Source of the DNA: an uncultured Bacteroidota bacterium | GTDB taxonomy: Bacteria > Bacteroidota > Bacteroidia > Bacteroidales > P3 | NCBI GenBank assembly: GCA_902771735.1 | Contig: CACXXO010000008.1 | Coordinates: 39,795 to 103,794, forward strand | Length of the DNA: 64,000 nucleotides | Direction of reading: 5' to 3' | Shown: positions 7,729 through 17,360 of the stretch, piece by piece | How the letters are laid out: each line of letters starts with the position of its first letter | Position numbering within the stretch: position 1 is the stretch's first letter | Notes under the pieces: model-generated | What the model was told of the DNA's origin: nothing | The model's input: the letters and a program-made list of their open reading frames with translations, nothing else | The model's database searches: none | Program-made: the position numbers and the translations under genes

Positions 7729-8977
7729 CATCAGCAAGATCTACCGCCTCGGCTTGGTGTCTACCGGCACACTGGCACACGACTTGAAGCGATGGTGGAC
7801 GATGAGCGTCCGGGGCGAAGAAGATCCCTACCTAACCATCGGCGAGACCAACGATCGCAGTACCAAGGGCGACAGCGAATATGTGTGGGCCTTGCGCAAC
7901 ATTGACTTCAAAGTGGAGCAGGGCGATGTCGTGGGCATCATCGGCAAGAACGGAGCCGGCAAGAGCACCCTGCTGAAAATTCTCTCCAAAGTCACCGCCC
8001 CCACCACCGGTACTATCCGCGCCCGTGGCCGTATTGGGAGTTTGCTGGAGGTCGGTACCGGCTTTCACCCCGAGATGACAGGGCGCGAAAATATATACAT
8101 GAACGGTGCCATCCTCGGCATGAACAAGCAAGAGATTACTCGCAAGCTTGATGAGATAGTGGACTTCAGCGGCTGCGAGCGTTATATCGACACCCCCGTG
8201 AAGCGTTATTCGAGCGGTATGATGGTGCGGTTGGGCTTTGCCGTCGCCGCCCACCTCGACCCCGAGATACTGGTCGTTGACGAAGTTCTCGCCGTCGGTG
8301 ATGCCGAATTCCAGAAAAAAGCTATCGGCAAAATGCGGGACGTCAGCAAAGGCGAAGGAAGGACGGTGTTGTTTGTGAGTCATAACATGGCGAGTATACG
8401 AGCTCTCTGTCACACTGGTATACTCCTAAATAATGGCCACATACAAACCATAGGCAAGATAAATGAAGTAGTAGAAACTTACATTGGGGGCAAGAAAGAC
8501 AGCAACAATTCTATTTACGAAGACATTGCCATTGCCCCAGGAAACGACAAGATCCGAATCCGCGAATTTTCCATAAGCCCCATACATGGAAATATAATTG
8601 ATGTAGAATCAGGCATTCGTATAAATCTTGTTTTCAAAAACAACACCCCAAACATCATACTGGACACAACATTTGAATTACGTACTGCTGATGATGTAAT
8701 TGTATTCCATACAGGGAAGGTGCTGAGTCCTGATGGTGATTCTCGAAAAGGGTTCTACCAAGTAACTTTTGACATCCCCGCCCACACCCTCAATACAGGG
8801 AACTACACAATACGAATATGGTTTGGACAGAATCAGAAATACATTCTTTGGGGAACCTATGAACATCACTTCCATATCGAGAACACCTACACCAATCAAG
8901 GGCGCAACCTCAATAATCTTCCTGGAATACTGAAACCACAATTCGACATAATCACGGATTATTCAGAAAGACTATGA
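7703..8977 (+). CDS. wzt: Polysaccharide ABC transporter ATPase with C-terminal glycan-binding domain (Wzt)
   Basis: Residues 1-230 form an ABC ATPase with Walker A GKNGAGKS (81-88), signature YSSGMMV (169-175), Walker B with Asp193-Glu194 and the H-loop SHNMAS. Residues from about 260 to 424 form a beta-rich domain of the Wzt C-terminal type, which in O-antigen exporters recognises the modified end of the glycan. It is the partner of Wzm. Base composition drops abruptly around 8380-8420, at the end of the ATPase domain, so the C-terminal half appears to have been exchanged together with the AT-rich genes that follow. The start overlaps the gmd/fcl scar. Confidence 0.9.
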   Translation: MATAIEFNNISKIYRLGLVSTGTLAHDLKRWWTMSVRGEEDPYLTIGETNDRSTKGDSEYVWALRNIDFKVEQGDVVGIIGKNGAGKSTLLKILSKVTAPTTGTIRARGRIGSLLEVGTGFHPEMTGRENIYMNGAILGMNKQEITRKLDEIVDFSGCERYIDTPVKRYSSGMMVRLGFAVAAHLDPEILVVDEVLAVGDAEFQKKAIGKMRDVSKGEGRTVLFVSHNMASIRALCHTGILLNNGHIQTIGKINEVVETYIGGKKDSNNSIYEDIAIAPGNDKIRIREFSISPIHGNIIDVESGIRINLVFKNNTPNIILDTTFELRTADDVIVFHTGKVLSPDGDSRKGFYQVTFDIPAHTLNTGNYTIRIWFGQNQKYILWGTYEHHFHIENTYTNQGRNLNNLPGILKPQFDIITDYSERL

Positions 8978-9366
8978 ACGCACGCATAATAGAACTACCA
9001 AAGATTCTAGACCAACGAGGTAATCTTACCTTTATTGAAGAAGAAAACCATATTCCCTTCAAAATAGAGCGTACATTCTGGATATATGATGTCCCAGGAG
9101 GGGAGAATCGCGGGGGACATGCTTACAGGGAAACGGAAGAATTTATTGTCGCACTCAGCGGCAGTTTTACAGTGCAGCTCGACAATGGGCATGAGCGACA
9201 GGAGTTTCACCTCAACCGCTCCTATTACGGACTATATGTCCCCCGAATGGTGTGGCGTGAAATGACAAACTTCTCGACCAATTCCCTTGCTCTTGTATTG
9301 GCATCCACCCCATATTCGACCGAAGATTATATTCGAGATTATTCCATTTTCAAAAACCTCGTTTGA
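8974..9366 (+). CDS. FdtA/QdtA-family cupin, first of a tandem pair (HAY variant)
   Basis: The 130-residue protein is a small cupin of the dTDP-4-keto-6-deoxyhexose 3,4-ketoisomerase family: ERTFWIYDVPGG, RGGHAYRETEEF and GSFTVQLDNG are visible, and the tail VWREMTNFS...DYIRDY is typical. These enzymes move the keto group from C4 to C3 before transamination. Here the usual HAH pair is His49-Ala-Tyr51, so one of the two conserved histidines is lost, and the activity may differ. It is followed by a second family member with the intact motif. AT-rich composition matches the neighbouring cassette. Confidence 0.7.
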   Translation: MNARIIELPKILDQRGNLTFIEEENHIPFKIERTFWIYDVPGGENRGGHAYRETEEFIVALSGSFTVQLDNGHERQEFHLNRSYYGLYVPRMVWREMTNFSTNSLALVLASTPYSTEDYIRDYSIFKNLV

Positions 9367-9776
9367 TGACAACCATTGATGACTGCAAAATAATATCCCT
9401 AGACCGTCACCACAGCGACCGACAAGGAGATTTGTCTGTGGTAGAAAACCATATTAATATTCCATTTGAGGTAAAGCGCGTTTATTATTTGTACGATATT
9501 CCCGGAGGTGCAGAACGTGGCGGACATGCCCATAAGAATCTGCAACAATTAATAATTGCAGCCAGCGGTAGTTTCACAGTGGTGTTGGACGATGGCAAGA
9601 CAAAACGTTCAGTCTCATTAAACAGGCCTTACCAAGGCCTACTCATAGTGCCGGGAATATGGCGTGAATTAGTTGATTTCTCATCTGGTGCAATATGCTT
9701 AGTACTAGCCTCGGAAAAATATGACGAAAGTGATTATATTAGGGAATATAATGATTTTCTAATGCTCAAAAAATGA
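9366..9776 (+). CDS. dTDP-4-keto-6-deoxyhexose 3,4-ketoisomerase (FdtA/QdtA family)
   Basis: The 136-residue cupin has ERGGHAHKN with both conserved histidines (His54, His56), GSFTVVLDDG, and the IWRELVDFS...DYIREY tail. The expected reaction converts dTDP-4-keto-6-deoxyglucose to a 3-keto isomer, the first step towards dTDP-3-amino-3,6-dideoxyhexoses. The acetyltransferase and aminotransferase needed next are immediately downstream. ATG 9366 overlaps the preceding TGA by one base; a TTG three bases earlier is less likely. Whether the product is the galacto (Fdt) or gluco (Qdt) form cannot be told. Confidence 0.75.
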   Translation: MTTIDDCKIISLDRHHSDRQGDLSVVENHINIPFEVKRVYYLYDIPGGAERGGHAHKNLQQLIIAASGSFTVVLDDGKTKRSVSLNRPYQGLLIVPGIWRELVDFSSGAICLVLASEKYDESDYIREYNDFLMLKK

Positions 9777-10558
9777 TGGATTTAGATATGTTTACCGGAA
9801 AAGGTGCAATAATCAGCCCCTCTGCCATTCTGGGGAAGAATGTTCGCATTGGCGACCGTACAATCATTTACGACAATGTAGAAATTGGCGACAACACCGT
9901 TATATGTAACGATTGTATCATCGGAGAGCCATTAACCGCATACTACAAGGACACTGACAATTACAATAACCCCAAAACCATCATAGGCGCCGACTCACTT
10001 GTACGCAGCCACACCATTATCTATGCAGGGAATACAATTGGCGATCACTTTCAGACAGGCCACCGCGTGACACTGCGGGAAAACACCATAATTGGATCAC
10101 ATTGCAGTTTAGGCACTTTGGATGACATTCAAGGCAACTCACGTTTTGGTGATTATTGTCGTTTGCACAGCAATGTCCATATTGGGATGCATTCTGTATT
10201 GGGAAATTTTGTGTTTGTATATCCATACGTGGTATTCACCAACGACCCCACCCCACCCTCCGATAATTTGATGGGGCCATCCGTAGGAGATTATACCCAG
10301 ATTGCCACCGGTAGTGTTTTGCTTCCGGGGATTAAGATAGGTAAACACTGTGTGATTGGTGCTTGCTCGCTGATAACCAAAGACGTCGACGACTACATGT
10401 TAGCCATGGGCAGCCCAGCCCAGCCCGTCAAGAACATAAGGGAGATAATAGACCGGTCTACCGGAAAGCCTCATTACCCATGGCCCTATTATTTTGACAG
10501 AGGTATGCCATGGAGTGGAGTAGGGTATGACAAGTGGAAAAACGAAACAGAAAAATGA
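9773..10558 (+). CDS. Hexapeptide-repeat sugar N-acetyltransferase (FdtC/QdtC-like)
   Basis: The 261-residue protein is built of left-handed beta-helix hexapeptide repeats ([37 protein letters not shown]). Its length and C-terminal extension with [10 protein letters not shown] match the acetyltransferases that acetylate the 3-amino group of dTDP-3-amino-3,6-dideoxyhexoses. The flanking ketoisomerases and aminotransferase make this the expected third enzyme of the cassette. Start ATG 9773 overlaps the previous stop (ATGATGG). Confidence 0.7.
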   Translation: MMDLDMFTGKGAIISPSAILGKNVRIGDRTIIYDNVEIGDNTVICNDCIIGEPLTAYYKDTDNYNNPKTIIGADSLVRSHTIIYAGNTIGDHFQTGHRVTLRENTIIGSHCSLGTLDDIQGNSRFGDYCRLHSNVHIGMHSVLGNFVFVYPYVVFTNDPTPPSDNLMGPSVGDYTQIATGSVLLPGIKIGKHCVIGACSLITKDVDDYMLAMGSPAQPVKNIREIIDRSTGKPHYPWPYYFDRGMPWSGVGYDKWKNETEK

Positions 10559-11655
10559 TTCCTTTTTTGCCATTAAAAGACATCACCTCAGCGTATCGCG
10601 ATGAAATATCCACAGCGATAAGCCGAGTGGTGAATAGCGGCTGGTATCTTCAAGGGGCGGAAAACACGTCCTTTGAACGCAACTATGCTGAATATATCGG
10701 CAGTCGCCATTGCATTAGTTGTGGCAACGGACTGGATGCGTTGACATTAATATTGCGAGCATATAAGGAGTTGGGGATTATGTGCGATGGGGATGAAATT
10801 ATTGTGCCGGCCAACACATATATTGCATCTATTCTCGCCATCACTGAAAACCACCTGATTCCTGTGCTGGTAGAGCCAAAACTTGAAACATTAGAGATTG
10901 ACGACAGCCAAATTGAAAAGCATATCACTCCTCGCACACGAGCAATAATGATAGTGCATCTCTATGGCCGTTGCGCCTATACTAACAACATCGGCAACCT
11001 ATGCCGGAAATATAATCTCAAACTGATCGAGGACAATGCACAAGCACATGGATGTCGTTTTAACACAAAACGTACTGGCTCACTCGGTGATGCTGCAGGG
11101 CATTCGTTCTATCCCGGGAAGAACCTTGGCGCTTTAGGCGATGCCGGGGCTGTTACGACAGACAACGAAGAATTAGCCACATGTGTCCGGGCCTTGGCCA
11201 ACTATGGGAGCTCCCAAAAATATGTATTTGACTATTGTGGCCGCAATAGTCGACTCGACGAGATTCAAGCTGCTGTCCTGGACGTAAAACTACGGCATCT
11301 GGATGCCGACAATCGAAAAAGACAGCAAGTGGCGGACTATTACTCCGAAAACATATCTAATCCATTAATCAAACTGCCGATACGGCTGCCCGACGAAAAC
11401 AATGTTTATCACCTCTTCCCCATCTTTTGTACAAGGCGCGACGAACTTCAACAATATCTTACCAATAATGGGGTACAAACTTTGATACATTATCCTATCC
11501 CCCCTCATAAGCAAAACTGTTATCGTAACTGGAGCAATACCGCTCTGCCGATTACCGAGAAAATACACGCAGAGGAATTATCTCTACCTATCAGCCCCGT
11601 CTTGAATATTGAGGATGCCAAACAAATCGTCAACCTGATTAATACCTTTGAGTAA
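10555..11655 (+). CDS. DegT/DnrJ/EryC1/StrS sugar aminotransferase (FdtB/QdtB-like)
   Basis: This 366-residue PLP enzyme has the family's typical N-terminus (FLPLKDI), SGWYLQG, the substrate segment [16 protein letters not shown], and the Schiff-base lysine Lys189 in [13 protein letters not shown]. It would transaminate the 3-keto sugar made by the FdtA-type enzyme, giving dTDP-3-amino-3,6-dideoxyhexose. RmlA and RmlB, needed to make the precursor, are not in the window. ATG 10555 overlaps the previous stop (ATGA); the GTG at 10534 is not needed. Confidence 0.8.
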   Translation: MIPFLPLKDITSAYRDEISTAISRVVNSGWYLQGAENTSFERNYAEYIGSRHCISCGNGLDALTLILRAYKELGIMCDGDEIIVPANTYIASILAITENHLIPVLVEPKLETLEIDDSQIEKHITPRTRAIMIVHLYGRCAYTNNIGNLCRKYNLKLIEDNAQAHGCRFNTKRTGSLGDAAGHSFYPGKNLGALGDAGAVTTDNEELATCVRALANYGSSQKYVFDYCGRNSRLDEIQAAVLDVKLRHLDADNRKRQQVADYYSENISNPLIKLPIRLPDENNVYHLFPIFCTRRDELQQYLTNNGVQTLIHYPIPPHKQNCYRNWSNTALPITEKIHAEELSLPISPVLNIEDAKQIVNLINTFE

Positions 11656-11662
11656 GAATAAA

Positions 11663-12640
11663 ATGGCCAACCATCCTCTTGTCACTTTTCTGCTTTTAAC
11701 CTTTAATCAAGAGAATTATATATTAGATGCTCTTGAGGGGGCTGTTTGTCAAGACTATCCCAATTTAGAAATTATTATTTCCGACGACTGTTCTACAGAT
11801 AATACCAACGATATTATTAAGAAATTTCTGACTAGCTACCATGGCGATCACAAAATCATATACAACCGTAACGACTCAAATCTTGGGCTAATACCACATT
11901 TCAACAAGGCAATATCTTTATCACATGGAGATTACATCGTTCTGGCTGCTGGTGACGATATATCCTTACCAAACAGGACGTCTATTTCTGTCAATGCCAT
12001 CCAAGAAACAGGTGCCATGAGCCTGGCAACCAACTTTAAATATATTGACAGCAATGGTACACCATTAAATTCTTTGGGATTTCAAACACTTAAAGAGCCC
12101 ACCTTATACACAATAAACGACTATATATCACTAATATCCGCCCCACCATCTGGTCCTTCTCGCATTATTAATCGAATTATAATGGACACCTTTGGACCTT
12201 TCCTGGATGATTGTCCGACAGAAGACACAACTCTTACACTACGAGCTTTACTCCTGGGATGTGTAGCACATACAAATACCACATGTGTCTTATATAGGTG
12301 GCACGGGCAAAACATCTCCGCCCCAGAGAATCTGTACCATAAAATCAAACCCAGAAAAATATATAACCAATATTACCATGACATAAAGATTGCGAAATCC
12401 AAAAACCTAATTAACCAAAAAACCTTTCGTAATCTCAAAAAAACAATAAACGACTACCTCCAATATCAAATATTTATCCGTAAAATATATTCCGAGCACA
12501 ACAAATATATCAGACATCTCCATTGTATTCTTTATTTAATCAATCCACATATCCTTCCTGCACACAAAAAGAAATCTTATTTGAGGCAAAACTGCAAAGA
12601 CCTATTTATAATTTGGGATGCTTTACATGGAAAGAAATAA
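11663..12640 (+). CDS. Glycosyltransferase family 2
   Basis: The 325-residue protein starts with VTFLLLTFNQENYILDALEG and ISDDCSTDNT, the nucleotide-sugar binding part of GT2 inverting enzymes, and has the acceptor-side ED pair (CPTEDTTLTLRALL). It would act at the cytoplasmic face on a lipid-linked glycan. The gene is clearly AT-rich compared with the genes before 8.4 kb and after 15.4 kb. I use ATG 11663; the TTG at 11648 lies before the upstream stop. Confidence 0.8.
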   Translation: MANHPLVTFLLLTFNQENYILDALEGAVCQDYPNLEIIISDDCSTDNTNDIIKKFLTSYHGDHKIIYNRNDSNLGLIPHFNKAISLSHGDYIVLAAGDDISLPNRTSISVNAIQETGAMSLATNFKYIDSNGTPLNSLGFQTLKEPTLYTINDYISLISAPPSGPSRIINRIIMDTFGPFLDDCPTEDTTLTLRALLLGCVAHTNTTCVLYRWHGQNISAPENLYHKIKPRKIYNQYYHDIKIAKSKNLINQKTFRNLKKTINDYLQYQIFIRKIYSEHNKYIRHLHCILYLINPHILPAHKKKSYLRQNCKDLFIIWDALHGKK

Positions 12641-13628
12641 ATCATACTTCGACCCTCACGAACATATACATTCCAAAAACAATCGTAGATTTTCTCGATA
12701 TTACTTTAAGCTAGCGAAATTTTGGAATTCAAAGATTGCACATAGGAAAATTGTAATAATCAATGCTTTTGTCAGCATATCATGGGGAAAAATCGAACAC
12801 AATAATTGGGGTGACGACATAAATCTTCTTTTTCTCAGGCATATAACCAACGACTATCTACTTCCCTTAAGGTCAATGGCATATCCTTCTTCGGATATTT
12901 ATTATGTGAACAGCGATGAACGGCCGACAATTGTTTCAGCAATAGGGTCCACCATCCAAATGATAGACAGACCTAATGCTGTTATTTGGGGAAGTGGGTT
13001 AATACAAGACAATATCACTCCCAATCTTACTGCAGCAAAGGTTTGTGCTGTCAGAGGGCCACTTACAAGAGAAATACTAATCCGTAACGGAATACAATGC
13101 CCGGAAGTTTATGGAGATCCAGCATTATTATTACCATTATATTATACGCCCAGGCAATCAAAAAGGAAGAAATATAAGATAGGTATTATTCCTCACTATG
13201 TAGACTTTTTCAAAGAAGAGTTACAACAGTTCTCCAACATAGACAATGTTTTAATAATCAAAACATTTGGGTATAAAAAATGGACTGATTATATTGACCA
13301 GGTAAATTCATGTGAGTTTATAGTTTCATCATCCCTGCATGGGCTTATAATCGCCGAAGCGTACAATATTCCCAATCTATGGGCGGAATTCCAAGAACCG
13401 ATTATTGGAGACACCCATAGACGTTTTAAATTCCACGATTTTTTCCAATCGATACAACTTGATAGAGAATTGCCATATACTATAAATATTGGAACCTCTT
13501 TTTCTGACTTATATGAACAACGGAACTACTACAAAAAAGCTCCTGGTTTATCTCTAATGCCATTAATAAACGCTTGCCCATTCTCTCTAAAACTTTCTTC
13601 ATTAAACATCGAAGAAAAGACTACTTGA
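12618..13628 (+). CDS. Polysaccharide pyruvyl transferase family protein
   Basis: The 336-residue protein has NNWGDDINLLFLRHIT near the N-terminus, IWGSGLI, AVRGPLTREIL, YGDPALLLP, and VSSSLHGLIIAEAY, the ordered motifs of the CsaB/WcaK/ExoV pyruvyltransferase family. These enzymes add ketal-linked pyruvate from phosphoenolpyruvate to a sugar, giving the polymer a negative charge; some relatives have other roles. The start overlaps the preceding gene by 23 bases; ATG 12627 is an alternative. AT-rich like its neighbours. Confidence 0.8.
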   Translation: MLYMERNKSYFDPHEHIHSKNNRRFSRYYFKLAKFWNSKIAHRKIVIINAFVSISWGKIEHNNWGDDINLLFLRHITNDYLLPLRSMAYPSSDIYYVNSDERPTIVSAIGSTIQMIDRPNAVIWGSGLIQDNITPNLTAAKVCAVRGPLTREILIRNGIQCPEVYGDPALLLPLYYTPRQSKRKKYKIGIIPHYVDFFKEELQQFSNIDNVLIIKTFGYKKWTDYIDQVNSCEFIVSSSLHGLIIAEAYNIPNLWAEFQEPIIGDTHRRFKFHDFFQSIQLDRELPYTINIGTSFSDLYEQRNYYKKAPGLSLMPLINACPFSLKLSSLNIEEKTT

Positions 13629-13665
13629 GATAAAAACGCCATTAACAACATAATATAAATACACA

Positions 13666-14484
13666 ATGGAGAAAGAGCGAATAATAGTAACCCTGACGTC
13701 ATACAAGCCCCGCCTGACGAACTTGCACACTGTACTTGACACTATTTTCGCACAAACCTTGCCGCCGGATATCGTAGTTCTTAATCTAGCATTCGATGAA
13801 GTATTGCCCAGTGATGTCTCGGAATATCTTGAGACCCACAATGTAGATGTTTTCCGCGTTGCCGATACCAAAGTATACAAAAAACTAATACCCACACTCA
13901 AACGCTATCCGAACGATGTCATAATCACCATCGACGATGACTTTTTATACCCATGTGGTATGATTGAAGACTTCATGTCATTACATGCAAAGCACCCTAA
14001 TAATCCCATTTCGGGTAATCGGGAGGTGTTTTATCGAATGCAATGCCATTGTGGATGTGCCTCATTGACCAAGGCGAAGTTTCTGGGGGAGTATCTATAC
14101 CAAATAGATGACGATATTATTGAGAATTGCCCAAGTGACGACATGGTATATACTTTCTTCGCCACGAAAGCCGGATATCCTTATTTGCAGTCGAAAAATG
14201 AATATTTCCTGAATATGCCGGAATGCAATATAAAAGAAAGCCAAAGTTATTCTGGCAATATCAATGGTGACATTGGAGTGATAAATACCTACAAGTACCT
14301 TGTCAAACATTACGGCGAGGTAAAAGACATTACCGCCTCATATATCCATGATGAAGATATTGTAAAAGTAATAGATAATATCCATAAAAAAACTGAATGG
14401 AAAATCGAATGCGATATTCGTTCTTCTCATGCCTATCGTATTGGTAAAACCCTACTAAAGCCTTTTACATGGATAAAAAGATAG
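13666..14484 (+). CDS. Putative GT-A type glycosyltransferase
   Basis: The 272-residue protein begins IIVTLTSYKPRLTNLHTVL and has VIITIDDDFLYP, a DxD-like acidic cluster placed as in GT-A enzymes, followed by SDDMVYTFFATKAGY. This pattern resembles glycosyltransferases in Bacteroidales capsule loci, but no family number can be assigned with confidence. It is separated from the upstream gene by 37 bases without a recognisable promoter. AT-rich composition. Confidence 0.6.
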   Translation: MEKERIIVTLTSYKPRLTNLHTVLDTIFAQTLPPDIVVLNLAFDEVLPSDVSEYLETHNVDVFRVADTKVYKKLIPTLKRYPNDVIITIDDDFLYPCGMIEDFMSLHAKHPNNPISGNREVFYRMQCHCGCASLTKAKFLGEYLYQIDDDIIENCPSDDMVYTFFATKAGYPYLQSKNEYFLNMPECNIKESQSYSGNINGDIGVINTYKYLVKHYGEVKDITASYIHDEDIVKVIDNIHKKTEWKIECDIRSSHAYRIGKTLLKPFTWIKR

Positions 14485-14491
14485 GTGAATA

Positions 14492-15445
14492 ATGATTTCC
14501 GTCGCCCTCTGCACATACAATGGTGAACAATATATTCACGAACAGCTGGAGTCTGTTCTAAACCAGACTATGCCGGTGGATGAAATTGTGGTATGCGACG
14601 ACGGAAGTTCCGACAACACCTTGCAAATTATCGAGAGTCTCAACAAAAGTACACAAACCGACATCCGCATATACCGCAACGAAAAGAATCTCGGTCCCGC
14701 ACTCAATTTTCAAAAAGCAATAAACCTCTGCCTCGGAGACATTGTCTTTCTTTCTGACCAGGATGATATTTGGCATAAAAACAAGGTTAATGCTATGGTT
14801 GACTGGTTTAAAGATAATCCGACACAGTGTGTCGCTTTCTCTGATGCAGACTTGATTGATGATGCGAACAACCTGATTACGGAAAAGTCTTTGTGGGAGT
14901 GTGTCGGTTTCTCGGACAAGGCCATAAAAGCCTTTCACGCAGGATTGGGAGTAGAACTATTTTGCTATGAGAATCGTGCTACCGGCGCAACCATGGCAGT
15001 CCGTCGGGACTATGCAACAGCTTCACATTTTACGAGTATATGCAACAACATAATTCTTCATGATGGAGCAATTGCGATGTTGGCAGCAAAAGAAAATGTG
15101 ATTGGCTTTATCCCTGAAAAATTAACGCGATACCGTTGCCACCATGGGCAATCCGTTGGAATTGGCGCTACGCTATACCATCCGTTAAGCGATGATGCAA
15201 GAGACACAAGTCCCCTGTGTGAACAATGGTATTCTTTACCCCTTTCTTCGGATTTAAAAAAACACATTGCCTTTATTCGAACACGTCACCGCACGAAGCA
15301 TCAGCCACTAGGACCGTTCCGGATGATACGTTCAATACGTTCATACTGCAAATACTATCACAGACTTTGGCCCAGTTTCTTGATTTTCGACCTAACACAA
15401 TGGCTTACAAATATGTGGCACAGAATCTTCCGTTACAACAGTTAA
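14492..15445 (+). CDS. Glycosyltransferase family 2 (rhamnosyltransferase-like)
   Basis: The 317-residue protein has VALCTYNGEQYIHEQLESVL, VVCDDGSSDNT and FLSDQDDIWHKNKV, the order seen in GT2 enzymes often annotated as rhamnosyltransferases. LTRYRCHHGQS in the C-terminal part is also usual for the group. The acceptor and donor cannot be predicted. It closes the AT-rich block; composition rises after it. Confidence 0.8.
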   Translation: MISVALCTYNGEQYIHEQLESVLNQTMPVDEIVVCDDGSSDNTLQIIESLNKSTQTDIRIYRNEKNLGPALNFQKAINLCLGDIVFLSDQDDIWHKNKVNAMVDWFKDNPTQCVAFSDADLIDDANNLITEKSLWECVGFSDKAIKAFHAGLGVELFCYENRATGATMAVRRDYATASHFTSICNNIILHDGAIAMLAAKENVIGFIPEKLTRYRCHHGQSVGIGATLYHPLSDDARDTSPLCEQWYSLPLSSDLKKHIAFIRTRHRTKHQPLGPFRMIRSIRSYCKYYHRLWPSFLIFDLTQWLTNMWHRIFRYNS

Positions 15446-15456
15446 CAAAAGCAACC

Positions 15457-16356
15457 ATGCCCACCGTATCTGTCATAGTGCCCAACTACAACCATGCGCC
15501 GTACTTGAAGCAGCGCATCGACAGCATATTGGGTCAGACCTATCAGGACTTCGAACTGATTCTACTTGACGACTGCTCGTCCGACGGGAGCTGCGACCTC
15601 ATGGAAGGCTACCGCAGCAACCCACACGTGAGCCACATTGTCTACAACGAAGCAAACAGCGGCTCGGCATTCCGCCAATGGAACAAAGGAATCACTCTTG
15701 CCAAAGGCGAATGGATATGGGTGGCAGAGAGCGACGACTATGCCGAACCGACTTTCCTCGGACGATTGATGGACGAAGTCGCCAAGGAACCCGACAGTAC
15801 AATGGCCTATGCCGCTACCTGGTGGGTTGACATGCAAGGAAACAACCTATGGAACAACTCAAACGGCAATGCCATCCATATCCATGATGGGCACGACTAT
15901 ATCAGACACAGGCTGGCTGTCGCCAATTCCATCGCCAATGTCAGCGAATGTATATTCCGCCGCAACTGCTACCACCCCACCGAAGCCTGTCGCTACGAGC
16001 ACATGCGACTCTGCGGCGACTGGTTCTTTTATATACTTTTGGCCGAACAGGGCAATGTGATAGAACTAGAAGAGCCGCTGAACTACTACCGCCAGCACAG
16101 CAGCAATATCTCCAACGACGCCGAACATCGCGGACTCACCCTTATTGAAGGCGCCAATGTACTGGAATACATCATTAAACATTGCGGGGTAAAAACCAAA
16201 GACTACGCCCGCGGCTGGGGCAAACTTTGGGCTTGCTATGAGCGGAAATACAATTTCACATCCGACGTGAAACAACAAGTCCGCAAGCGCATGTCGTCAT
16301 TCCCAGCCATCATTTTTTGGCATACACTATACACCCTGAAACGATGGCCAAAGTAA
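15457..16356 (+). CDS. Glycosyltransferase family 2
   Basis: Starting at ATG 15457 the 299-residue protein reads VSVIVPNYNHAPYLKQRIDS, LLDDCSSDGS and WVAESDDYAEPTFL, a standard GT2 core with its DxD-like motif. CGDWFFYILLAEQG matches the acceptor-binding part. A longer frame from 15226 overlaps the preceding gene and lacks a domain in the extra part, so it is not used. GC content is back to that of the flanking chromosome. Confidence 0.8.
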   Translation: MPTVSVIVPNYNHAPYLKQRIDSILGQTYQDFELILLDDCSSDGSCDLMEGYRSNPHVSHIVYNEANSGSAFRQWNKGITLAKGEWIWVAESDDYAEPTFLGRLMDEVAKEPDSTMAYAATWWVDMQGNNLWNNSNGNAIHIHDGHDYIRHRLAVANSIANVSECIFRRNCYHPTEACRYEHMRLCGDWFFYILLAEQGNVIELEEPLNYYRQHSSNISNDAEHRGLTLIEGANVLEYIIKHCGVKTKDYARGWGKLWACYERKYNFTSDVKQQVRKRMSSFPAIIFWHTLYTLKRWPK

Positions 16357-17360
16357 CCGTTCTGATGCCGACCTACAATGTGGCTCCTTACGTCAAGGAA
16401 GCCATCGGGAGCGTGTTGCGACAGACCTACCGTGACTTCGACCTTCTGGTCATCGACGACTGTTCGACCGACGACACCGTCGCTGTGGTGCGCAGCATCG
16501 AAGACCCTCGCATCAGGATAGTGCAGAACGAGAAGAATGTTGGCCTTGCCGAAAACCTCAACCGCGGCCTAAGCCATATCACCACTGAGTACGCAGCGCG
16601 CATGGACGGCGACGATATTGCCGAGCCTTTCTGGCTGGAACGCGAAGTGGACGTCCTCGACAACAATCCCGACATTGGCATTTGCAGCGGAGGATTCGAG
16701 CGCTTCGGTACCATGAAGTCACTGGTACGTTTCCCTGAGCGACACGAGGACTGTATGGCCAACATGCTGTTCGAGTGCAGCGTCATTGTGCCCACGTTCC
16801 GCATGAGCCTCTACCGCGACCACGGTTTGCACTACAGCACAGAGGCTTTCCCCGCCGAAGATTACCGTTTCTGGGCAGAATGTCTTCGAGTGACCAAGAT
16901 TTACAACCTACAGGAGACACTCTTCCACTATCGCATGCATCCAACACAGATATGCACCGCCCGTCGCGAAGAACAGCAACGCAAGGTGGCCGAGGTAAGA
17001 CGCTATATGCTCGAATGGCTTAGCACCGACTTCACCGAGGAGGAGAAGCACTACTACATAGGTTCCTTCATGGCCCCACAGATAGCCACCAAGCAAGACC
17101 TGAACGAACGCAAAGCCTTTTGCCAAAAGATGGTAGAGCAGAACCGCAGCGTAGGCCATTTCAGTGAAGAAGCACTGCGCAGGAGGCTGGACAAACACCT
17201 GCGACTCACACTATACTGTACCATCGTGGAACGTTATTTTAGAAACAGATACACGCTGCTTGCATATATGCGCTACCTCTTCAGCGGCATGGCTCTCCGC
17301 TGCGGACGCAAATACGAAACAAAATTCATACTGAAAAGCCTGTTGTGCAAGAAAGCATGA
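16344..17360 (+). CDS. Glycosyltransferase family 2
   Basis: The 338-residue protein has VTVLMPTYNVAPYVKEAIGS, VIDDCSTDDT, NVGLAENLNRGL and ARMDGDDIAEP, a complete GT2 core. FPAEDYRFWAECL gives the acceptor-side acidic pair. Its start overlaps the preceding gene by 13 bases. The C-terminal 80 residues are basic and may touch the membrane surface. Confidence 0.8.
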   Translation: MAKVTVLMPTYNVAPYVKEAIGSVLRQTYRDFDLLVIDDCSTDDTVAVVRSIEDPRIRIVQNEKNVGLAENLNRGLSHITTEYAARMDGDDIAEPFWLEREVDVLDNNPDIGICSGGFERFGTMKSLVRFPERHEDCMANMLFECSVIVPTFRMSLYRDHGLHYSTEAFPAEDYRFWAECLRVTKIYNLQETLFHYRMHPTQICTARREEQQRKVAEVRRYMLEWLSTDFTEEEKHYYIGSFMAPQIATKQDLNERKAFCQKMVEQNRSVGHFSEEALRRRLDKHLRLTLYCTIVERYFRNRYTLLAYMRYLFSGMALRCGRKYETKFILKSLLCKKA

